Assembly: GCA_007922225.1 (NCBI GenBank)
Contig: ML680086.1
Span: forward strand, 10,206,540 to 10,270,539
Length of the DNA stretch: 64,000 nucleotides
Direction of reading: 5' to 3'
DNA from: Emydura subglobosa
Taxonomy: Eukaryota > Chordata > Testudines > Chelidae
How positions within the stretch are numbered: the stretch's first letter is position 1; each line of letters opens with the position of its first letter. Both the position numbers and the translations under genes were made by a program. The notes beneath the pieces are model-generated. The model was given only the letters and a program-made list of their open reading frames with translations, made no database searches and was not told where the DNA came from. Of the stretch, positions 51,880 through 61,249 are shown piece after piece.

Positions 51880-54800
51880 CATTGTGAGAACAATGCCTGG
51901 TGACTCAGCTCTCCTGTCTAAAGCACGGTTCCCTTGGTCAGTTCCTCTGGCCTCAGAAAACTGGTTCCTGTTGCTAGTTTTGCTGTTGTTGCTGTCCCTC
52001 CTGTTCTGGTTTAGCCTGCCTCACCTCATAGGATTAACAAGGTAAAAGCTATTTCTTTATTCCAATATCTACACTGTAATCATCTCTCTGCAGGATTGTT
52101 TACCCCAACGGAGTTTGGTTTGGGGAAGGGAATGGGGGAACGTGGACATCTTTGGGGCATAGATGTCTGAGTTGAAGCACAAAAGCCTTTCACTTTCTGT
52201 TTCTACTCATTTTAACTGTGTTTCCTAATGGTGCAGGATTTGGGGCTGCAAAAATTTCACTGGCATTTTGAAACCAAGCAGCACAAATCTGAAGCATCTT
52301 TTCTTTCAAAATGAAAATTGCAGCTGAATCCTAAACTAGATCAGAATGTACAGCATAACTTAAGCAATCACTAGAGGCACTGAGAAAAGTCTGTTTTTTT
52401 AATGCCTTTGGAGCAGACACTGCCCTTTTTATGAATTTATACAACCCTAGCAAAGTGAGGCCCAAACTGGTTATGGCCCTTGGGCAGTACTGCAGTATAA
52501 ATGATCTAGTTTAGGTTTTGCGGAATGTTACAATGATTCCTTTTCAAAATATTTTACTGCTTTACCTTCTCCATAACTGAATGGCCTCTCGGAGAGACGA
52601 GTGGGTGAGATAATATCTTTCATTGGACCAACTTCTGTTGGTGAAAGAGACCAGCTTTAAAGCCACACAGAGCTCTCCTTCAGGTCTTTCAGAAGCAGCG
52701 ATATATTGATTCTTCCTCAACAGGAGCTTCTTCCTAATAATGTAGAGTAGGGGGTCTGAAATTGCAATGTCTAGTCGATTGCAATAAAAAAAAGAAAAAG
52801 AAAAAAATGCAGGAGATATTTGCAGCTGTTGTGTGGCTAGTGTGACTTTCAAAGTTGTAAGAGGAAACCATTTTAAAACAGCTCTGAAAATCTTGTTTTC
52901 TAATGCATTCAGTTGGGAGCTGCATTTCCTTACATCGGACTCTGTCTGGTTCCTAAGTGATATTGCAGACAGTCTGTCAATGACTCACTCCTGTATGTAA
53001 TCAGATGTACCTATGTTGTAGTATATAAATATTTTCTTAATGCACTTTTCTTTTGAATAGACATTTTTGGAGTAAATGGTATACTTTCATCTTATGCTGT
53101 TAATTACAGAGCTGTTAAACAACTTAAAAACTAGTTTCCTTTTAGCTATTTATGTTGTTTCCTTTTTGCCTTTTTAGCTTGCCTAGAAAAGACCCAGTAG
53201 CCAGTTTTCCTCCTGGGTCTCATATACCAGCTAAACATTGCAATGTTTGAGTTGTAAACACTGCAGAGGACAGACTCTTTAATTTATCATGGAATATTTT
53301 CATTTTTGGGGGGAGAGACTCGCCTCATTCTACCCTCAATTTTTCTTTAGGGTTATCTTTGATTTGGCCCCGTGTGGGTATGTTTTTTAAAAGAAGCCTG
53401 CATCAATTTCTGGTTAAAAATCCGTGATATAAATATACATTTTTTCATTACATGAATGCAGTTTATTTTCTTTAAGTATTCTCCTTATTTCAAAGGTTCA
53501 TTGTTAGAATGGAGAAGTTAACTGGGGCTGATGCTATTGATATGAAATTGACTTGAAAAATACTGAAATTGTCACTGTTCAGGCTGAGCAAAGATTCAAA
53601 CATCTTCATTCAGCCAGATTGTTAAATTAGGGTCATAAAATTATGTAATTCTCTCCCTGCCAGTTTGTTTGTTTTTATAGCTGGTGTGTAATCCAGAAGT
53701 GACAGAAATGTCCCTTTGAAGAAATTTTGTTCCAAAACTAAACCCCAAACCAACCGACGGGAATGCCTGCTGGCTCCTTTGTGCTGCAGGCACCCCTCAG
53801 CAGCCATCTGTGCCCGGAGAATGGGGTGGCTGGGGTGGGCACACACAGGGCCCCTGGCACTCTTTACCATGCCATGATGGGGGATCTGTGATGGCCCTGG
53901 ATACATAAAGATGTGCACACATCTTAGGAATGGGCCAAGATTTCTGGCTGCTGTTCTGAGAGCTGTAAAGAGGCAGAAGACCTATCTCTTTGCCCTCCCC
54001 ACGGCTTATATTTGAGCTTTCCAACTTTACAAGGCTGCTCTGTACCACAAATTTGACCTGTGACTGCAGTCAGACCAGTGCTGGATGCAACTTAGCTGCA
54101 AGCAGAGACAAAGACAGGCAGCATTCAGCTGTACCACGTATTGATAGCCTGTGTGAGAAACTGAGCCTTTGGCTAGGCCAGGCCAGGCCAGGCCAAGCTT
54201 GAGTAGTATTAGTATGTCCGGAGTGCCCCCCGGGGCGTGAGCTGTCGGCAGTGATGCTGGTGTTGAAATCACAAACCTAAGACGGCATCGGCTCCCCTAT
54301 ATACCCCATACAAACCAAGTAATGCAATGGGAGCCTGTCCTTTATCAGCTTGGGGCATGTCCCGCGGAACCGCTCACGTGCATCAAGTGAATAACAGGTG
54401 TAAGTGCTGGCAGGACACGGGCCTGGATGAATAGGTGATGTGCGTTCCTGCTGCCCACCCCTCCCCTATCAGGACCTTACACACAGTGACCACAGGGTGT
54501 GTGGACTACAGTGCTTCACACAGGCTGCAGGCTAATCTGATCCATTATTTGCATGTGTTTCAGTTGTAAAGAATCACTGCTGAGGGTGGAGCCTCCGAGA
54601 AGGATTTGCCCAGGATGGAGGAATCACCACCTGCAGCCCTTTTCAAACCATCGCTGCCATGCGGAAGTGTGACCATCTGCTTACTGACCCAGGCACTGCA
54701 GCACGTGACGAGAGAGAATCAGAGGCTAGATGAGCGTGTTGAGGATTTGACAAAGAGAGTGTCCACGATTGAGTCCAGGCTGGCTGGTCTCAAGCAAGCC

Positions 54801-55349
54801 CTACTCCCAGATGGACGCCCCACAGGTACCCTCCGAATTCCCAAAGTGGAGGAGATCGAGATTCCCCTGGCAGAGATGGATGAAACGAGGCCAATGGACC
54901 GTGAGGGGACTGAGATCAACTTGCCAGCTGGACACCCGGAGGCAGTGGAAACAGGAGAGGCTCCATCTACCTCTGCAGGAAAGTCTCTGCTCCATAACCC
55001 TCGTGCAGCAGCCAGCATTCCCGATGGCTCCCTCCTGCGCATCTCCCCCCAGGAGGACAGGAGACTGTTTGAGGAGGCCTAGGGGGACATTGCCAAGTAC
55101 GCCCTGGCAGTGTTTAGACACACGATGCCACAGGATTATTACCAGCAGTGGCGGGGAAAGGCCAACGTGTCTGGCACTCACCAGAAAACTGCCCTGTCAC
55201 CCAATCTGGTGAATGCAGCATTTGAGGCGGCAAAGAGGTGGAAGCCAAAACTGGCAGGCAAAGACTATAGTAACATCAAAATCCGCATCAATAATCTCAT
55301 GCAATCCCAGAAGAGCAGAAGCCTGATTATATCTACAGGGCAGATGTAA
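51880..55349 (+). pseudogene. Coiled-coil, BEN-like gene, copy 3 (decayed)
   Basis: The exon 1 equivalent ends at 52,041 (GGATTAACAAG before GTAAAA) but has no ATG at the homologous site, and the TATA block reads TGTCTAAAGC. Exon 2 (54,564-55,349) follows TGTGTTTCAG. Its second codon is TAA (54,567-54,569), and a TAG at 55,080-55,082 replaces the GAG or AAG of the other copies just before the BEN-like part. Between the stops a frame from ATG 54,615 is open through the coiled coil (ENQRLDERVEDLTKRV) and the linker, which has lost about three residues near LPDGRPTGT. After the TAG the BEN-like region is open to 55,349 (YYQQWRGKANVSGT, DYSNIKIRINNLMQ). With promoter, start and frame all damaged, this is most likely a pseudogene. 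Confidence 0.8.
52590..52695 (+). repeat. Single arm of the foldback-type repeat
   Basis: GGGTGAGATAATATCTTTCA, TTGGACCAACTTCTGTTGGT and AGAGCTCTCCTTCAGGTCTT match the left arm of the repeat at 15,522. The aligned intron of copy 2 lacks it, so it inserted in copy 3 after duplication. Confidence 0.65.
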
Positions 55350-55966
55350 CAGCCTGACTCCCCCCAGTACCAGGCTTTTGGGTCCTTTGTATAGAAGAAT
55401 TAAGGGAATCCTGCATCTGGGAAACCAGTCAGCGCTGGGAACCTCCCCATGTCTCCAACGGGAGCTGGGCCTGAGTTATGCCTGTGGGATAAGGCACTCA
55501 GTGTTGTACAAATCCCATGGGTTTGCTCTTTGCAGACCACAGTTTGATCCCAAGTTGCAATATGGAGCGGACAATTGTAACCATGCTGCCAAAAGATATT
55601 TATCAAATATTGGTAAGATGTTCATGCCGGTGGTGATGAGCATTGTATACATCTCAATAGATTAGATGGTTAACGGGTTTTTTGCATGTTAATGTGGGGT
55701 GTCTTCTTGGTGCAGGCAAAAATTATTACTAGGATCAGGTTTACAGATCTCATTGCACTGTTACTGGTGTTCTGAGAGACATGCAATCATACTGTGGTAA
55801 TAAGGGCACAAAACTCAAAATAATGATCCTAAAAAGAAAAGGCCATAAAGACATCAAAATGAGTCAAATGAATGCAAGCTAAGCAAGTTCTACAGTTGAG
55901 ATCACTGTGTCGTTCCTTCTGGTTTGCTGCTTTATGGTAAAGTTCTTTTTGAAACTGGTCTTGTTC

Positions 55967-55972
55967 AATAAA
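55967..55972 (+). terminator. Possible polyadenylation signal, copy 3
   Basis: AATAAA in TTGTTCAATAAAGTTCACAC, 618 bases after the exon 2 stop. The homologous site in copy 2 reads TTGTTCAAGAAAGTTC, so the signal is not conserved there. Confidence 0.35.
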
Positions 55973-57403
55973 GTTCACACTGCTCTCAAGTATTCAGAGT
56001 GGTTTTATTATCAGTGAAATGAGTTCACCTGAATTGTATAAAAACTTGCAATTGGAAATGTTGTGTGTGTAGTTTTAATAACATTGGTTCTCAGATTTGT
56101 GTGTAAATTCATTTTGATTGGATATTACCTAAACTTTTGCGAATGATTGTTAAGCCTCAGACACTTCCTTCTGGCAAACCTCATCCAGGAAGCATGTCAA
56201 TATCATTCCCATTTTTTATTGATGAGTCACATAATCCATTTTGCCTGTGCATTAGATAGCTCTTATGCTGCCCCCCTGCATGATCTAACACCTCAAAATA
56301 GATATTTGGCTGATCCTTGTGGGGTGAATTTGTCACTTGCCAATGTCTGGTGCATGAATGCACATGAACCCCCATCAGGCTTGCTAACCCATGTACTGAT
56401 CCAGAGGCTTATTAGAGCCAGGGAGCTCCATACCTCTGAAAGACCATAGTCTACATGGCGGAGAAATGGGAAATGCAAAGATGCTGGAGCAATTGGGAGT
56501 GCCTAAGGAGGTGTTATAAAACTTGCTCTTGCTTGATTAGGGTGTTAGTTACACCCCTTCAAGCCACATTCCATTCTCTGACACGTCACCTTCACCAATG
56601 CTGTCATTGTCTCTGATTTTGGCTGTGTCCACACTAGACATTTCCCATTATTGCTAGCGGCCATGCAATTCCACCAGTGCTAGCACTCAGATAGACTGGG
56701 AACTCCTGCCTTTTTAACCAGCCTACACCTAACCCCACTCAAAGGAGGGCCTATGTGACATGGTGTTTAGAATGGCAACAACTTGTCTCCACTAGGGCTC
56801 CAAATGGAGATACCAGTGAAACTTCTTCAGAGGGGAATTTGAAGGGGGGAAGCCTACTATATCTCAGGGCTGTGTCTATGCAAAGAAGGTTTTAAGTGGA
56901 ACAGGGAACTCTGTACCAGTGATACTGAATGTACCAGAAGGCCCTGTTCCAGTACTCAGGGCTGGCACACAAGGATACGGCCTTATCTGTACAGGAATAG
57001 GCCTTTATCTGCCATCAGGAGCCAGCAATCCATGTTGCTTAATCTGTGCTGACTCCTCTATACAGATAAATGCATGCAAGGGTTGCACCAACTGAGCTCA
57101 TCAGTATTTGGCCTGATCAGTACAAACCATGCTTACCCTTGTCTGGATGCTGTAGGACTGGGACAAGTACTCCAATTGCTGGCAACCCATAGTTAGTCAG
57201 GGCCATTTCTGAGCACAGACAAGGCCTTTGCTCACCATGCACCCAGCATCTGGACAGTGTTTGCTAGGTAAGTGTGGGCTTCTTAGGATGGAGAACTGAA
57301 ATCACAGTATTTGACAACTCTCATCATTTTATTGTGAGTTTTGCAATAATTTGTTATACTTGAATCCCCAGCTCCTGGAATCCAGTGAGTCTCTGCTTCC
57401 ATT

Positions 57404-57419
57404 ACAAAAAAAAAAAAGT
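57404..57419. repeat. Poly(A)-type tract within the right arm
   Basis: A homopolymer run where the left arm has a T run (32,518-32,527), shared by the two arms with different lengths. Confidence 0.6.
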
Positions 57420-57861
57420 TTCCAGCCCTCACGGTAGCAGAGTAAAGCTTGAAGATGGGACCCAAATGCAATCAAAAGGCAAGGAACAGAGCCCTACATG
57501 TGATTGTTGTTATTTATCTAGTTAGTTTTTAAATCTCATGGCATTTCAAGGACTGAATTCATGATTTTTTCAACATTTGCGGTTGGCAATACTGGAATTT
57601 TATTTAACATTTTCAGGTTGGGTCCTCTAGGGTTTCCTAGACATCCAACTACAGTGGAAGTCTCAGTTATAATCAACAGTGACAAACAGGGCTGGCATTT
57701 GAATTCGTTACAATTCAACCTCAGAGTTCTAGGTATGAATACATTGGTTAGCACCTTTCAGAGGTATTGTCTGAGTGAATCTGTTTGAAGCTGTCTCAGG
57801 TCACACAACCTCATTCATGAAGAGGAGATCTGGAAATTTAATTTTGGTTTTAAATGAAAGC

Positions 57862-57898
57862 CCCCCGCCCCCCCCCCCCAAAAAAAAAAAAAAAAAAA
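57862..57898 (+). repeat. C run followed by A run
   Basis: C-rich run of about 20 bases then about 20 A. The left arm has only TTTTTTTT at the matching place (32,033-32,040), so the tract grew in this arm or is an assembly artefact. Confidence 0.7.
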
Positions 57899-58149
57899 GT
57901 CAATGGGAGGCACTAAACGCTGAGCAGCCATGGAAGTTCCACCTCTGGCCCTGGTGATTAGATAACAGCAGAAACTGGAGATTTTTGCCTTTTTGCATAA
58001 TTATATTCATGGCATTAGTCAAATTTTCTGTTCAACTGAAACCTGGACAGGGGAATTGATTAGTTTATCAGGATAGGGTAAAAATGCCAGAGGCTGGAAA
58101 TGATCAATGTATAATTGAAGTGCACAGACTGGAAGGTATATATGAAACA

Positions 58150-58892
58150 ACAAGCTCTACTAAGCTGTCACCGGAATTTACCCCATTGGCTATGCTAACC
58201 CACACATCACAGTAATTAGTGCCATTGCATATAGCAAAGTAAATTGCAGCGCATAAAGCTAAGAATAATTGTTTAACCATGGTGTGGAGGTTCTATTTTT
58301 AGCCTAGCTCACCACTATGTGATGGTTTCAGAAAGCATATGAGCTTGCAGCACTAACATAGAGCATTTGCTAGATTTATGTTCGATTTATGTTCTCTGTT
58401 CTATTTATTCTTCAGTGTGTCATTATAATAGTGATACGTTGTGTTGTGGCAGGTTCGTCAGTTATTTATTAGAAAAATGCAGCTGCATTATGTGCTTTTT
58501 CTTTTCATGTAATCAAATTTAAAGCTTTTTGTAAAATACTGCAATTTAATGGAAATTTTGAGTGGGCAGTTTTCAATGGCAGGAATTTTTCATTTCTAGC
58601 ACAGACACTTTTGTTCCAGTATTTAATTTAATTTCAGTTTCTGATATGAGAGAGTTACTTTTTGTGGTTTTTTAACTGACACGTTTGAGATAAGCTTGAA
58701 GTTGGGGACATATCATCAAATTAAGAGACTGCTTAATTGTTAGCTAAATCACTGAATTTAGCAAAACTTGGTAAAAGCTACTTTACATCCATTTCGAAAG
58801 TTCACTTCATCTCTATACATTTGAGTGGTAGCTGTATTCCCTGAGGTCTAACTGTCATCCCACTGGATTGATAATTATTTTATATTAAATTA

Positions 58893-58926
<34 letters not shown>

Positions 58927-59320
58927 CACACCAAATTCTGAAGAAGAGAATATATAGATATGTTCTTCTTTTGCAGTGGCTCTCAATATTTCAAGACTAC
59001 TGTACCCCTTTCAGGAGTCTCATTGGCTCTGCATTCCCCAAGGTTCACCTCACTTAAAAACTACTTGCTTACAAAATCAGACATAAAAATACAAAGGTAT
59101 CACAGCACACTATTCCTGAAAAAGTGCTTACTTTCTCATAAATTGATTGGAATATAAATATTGTACTTACATTTCAGTGTATAGTATATTGAGCAATATA
59201 AGCAAGTCATTGTCTGTATGACCTCTTAGTTTTGTACTGACTTCATTAGAGGTTTTTATGTAGCCAATATCTAGGCAATATCTAGATGAGTTGATGTACC
59301 CCAGGGGTATGCATACGCTA
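58150..59320. other. AT-rich intergenic DNA right of the duplication
   Basis: No coding sequence or clear transposon. A (TG)n tract lies at 58,893-58,925. Confidence 0.55.
58891..58925 (+). repeat. (TG)n microsatellite
   Basis: About 16 TG units, followed by CACACACC. Confidence 0.9.
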
Positions 59321-59399
59321 GGTTGTGACCCACTGTGAACCTCTCGCGGTTTCCTTTGTTGGTAAATACCGTTTGTTGTTAGTCCTAGGTAAAGCACTC

Positions 59400-59806
59400 T
59401 CTGTAGCAGACATGCTTTGCGATTATAAATTTGAGACCATTCAAAACAATATTGCATTTGCAGCCTCCATTGCGGCTGAGCGTCCTTCAGTGGCATGGCC
59501 CAATAATGCAACTGGCAAAAGAATTGTAGCCAAAGTCATTTCCAAAGTTTCTTTGGGCCTGTCTACATTCATGGTGGAAATTAATGGGTCAGAGGAGCTG
59601 GCCACAAGGCAAATTAAAGACAATTTAAAATATAGTAGGTTTTCACACAACATTGTACCCACCCACAATCATTATGCAGCCTTTGTTGACTACAGAGGCA
59701 GGTTCATGAACACTAATGTGGGAGACACTGACAGGGTGCATGACACCAGGAACTGCGGCGATCTGGTACTTAAGGTCTCTTCTTGTACACACAATTATTC
59801 CCTCTA
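59400..59806 (+). mobile_element. PIF/Harbinger-like DDE transposase remnant
   Basis: A 160-codon open frame ends at 59,807. Its C-terminal part, YAAFVDYRGRFMNTNVGDTD plus RVHDTRN, matches the DDE_Tnp_4 (HARBI1-type) pattern: VD-GRF, a conserved VG, then a VHD block carrying the second catalytic Asp. The N-terminal part (SLGLSTFMVEINGSEELATR) is not clearly alignable, and the region after the VHD block is lost, so it cannot be an active transposase. Confidence 0.55.
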
Positions 59807-59819
59807 AATAATACCCATA

Positions 59820-59820
<1 letters not shown>

Positions 59821-59858
<38 letters not shown>
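59821..59858 (+). repeat. (TG)n microsatellite
   Basis: About 18 TG units directly downstream of the transposase remnant. Confidence 0.9.
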
Positions 59859-59859
<1 letters not shown>

Positions 59860-60589
59860 GGGGAGGGGGAGAATGTCTAGGCCACTGTTATTTTTGGGGA
59901 CCCAGTCTATCCTCCCATTGCCCTTGCTCATGAAGCCACACTCTGATTTCAGAGCAACTGTAGGATAGAAAGGTGATAGAAAGTGGATTTAGCCAACTGA
60001 AGACAAGATGGCACTGCCTACAAACTGGCTTGGAAGCCATTGTGTCCAGTGTCATTGGTGTGATTTGGGGTTGCTGGGCCCTGCACAACATCTGTCAGGA
60101 TAAGGGTCAGAGCTTTCACCACAAATAGGTGGAAGACACTGCTGGTTTGCCAGTGTGATACAGGCAACTGGAAATTGTGGCTGTCACCAGTAGGGCTAGG
60201 CCCGGAGAGCAAGGGAACCAAGGCATGACTGGTTTGCAAGGGGAGATGTTTGGGGAAAACGTGATGCCGTATAGTGTTGTAGCGCACACACCAATGTCTC
60301 AGCTGGCTATTGCTTTTGTATGACTTTTATCCAAACTTTAAAAAAGTTAACGTAAAACTTCCTGCCTCTTCCTTTCCCCCCAGATGATGTGTACAGCCAA
60401 AACTTTATTAAACAAGACAATGTATTAAAGTGGCAGAGTATTAAAAAACACTGTAGTAAGAACTCATCTGGACAGCTCAGTTGCCAGTAAATGAGGTGTG
60501 CAAATTGAAACAAAATTGAAAAGTGGTCTGTGCAGTGAAAACTAACAGTGAATGGCACTCAGTGCAATCTCCCTAGGACTGGAATTGCA

Positions 60590-61200
60590 CATCAGGTCTT
60601 GCATGGGGTTAGAATGAACAGGGTACATCTGCTCATGCAGACTTCCATCACAGGCGTGCATGGACCACTTCTGAACTGCCCAGTAGCTGCAGGATGTGCT
60701 AGGGTGGAGGCGAGTCCATGGATGATGGTGCAGACACTGGTGGTGGGTGTCTGCAGCCTGCTCACAATCAGGTTATGCAGCCGCTCAGACAACTCCCTCT
60801 GCTGCTGTCGGTCCTGCTCACACATCATTCTGTTGTGCTGTAGGTACTTCACCAGTCTGTCTTCCCACTCTAGCTGCCCTTTCTGGAGTCAAGGGCCAGT
60901 CCATCCTGTGTCCAACATCATTATACATTTCTTGTAGCCGAGCAACCCTGATCCTCTTTCTTTTCCCCCAATGGTTTGGCATCTGACCGTGAGGCATTTA
61001 ATTCTCTCTTGATGCTGATTTCATGTCCGTTTGATGCCCTCCTCCTGCAGCCCCTGGGAGATGTTCTTGTAAAGAGGCTGATTCCAGATGCTTCACCCAA
61101 ATTGTGGCTTGTGGTGTGATCCTCTAAGTCTGGCCAGTGAGCAGCCATCTGGCTGGTGGGCCTCCCGGCTGCCATCTTCTTGTGCTCTTGGAATGAGCTG
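60590..61200 (-). mobile_element. Possible Myb/SANT-like companion ORF of Harbinger, decayed
   Basis: On the minus strand, frames give GEASGISLF, then in another frame KNISQGLQEEGIKRT-like, IGGKRR-like and finally EDRLVKYLQHNRMMCEQDRQ and QQRELSERLHNLIVSRLQTP. Order and style resemble the trihelix Myb/SANT protein encoded beside Harbinger transposases, with its glutamine-rich C-terminal helix. Several frameshifts and stops. Supported mainly by its position next to the transposase piece. Confidence 0.4.
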
Positions 61201-61249
61201 TGCAGAAAAAGAGCAGGTCGCATGTCATGAGCAGTTTGAAATGGTGTGT

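Larger units (their letters stand above)
51115..58150 (+). repeat. Right arm of inverted segmental duplication
   Basis: The reverse-complement counterpart of 31,700-39,070 (see that entry for marker pairs). In gene orientation both arms run: upstream flank, exon 1, intron, exon 2, 3' flank, then the block with VVGC-GNP-G-NLKML frames. This arm carries its own insertions, such as the foldback-family arm at 52,590-52,695. Confidence 0.85.
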
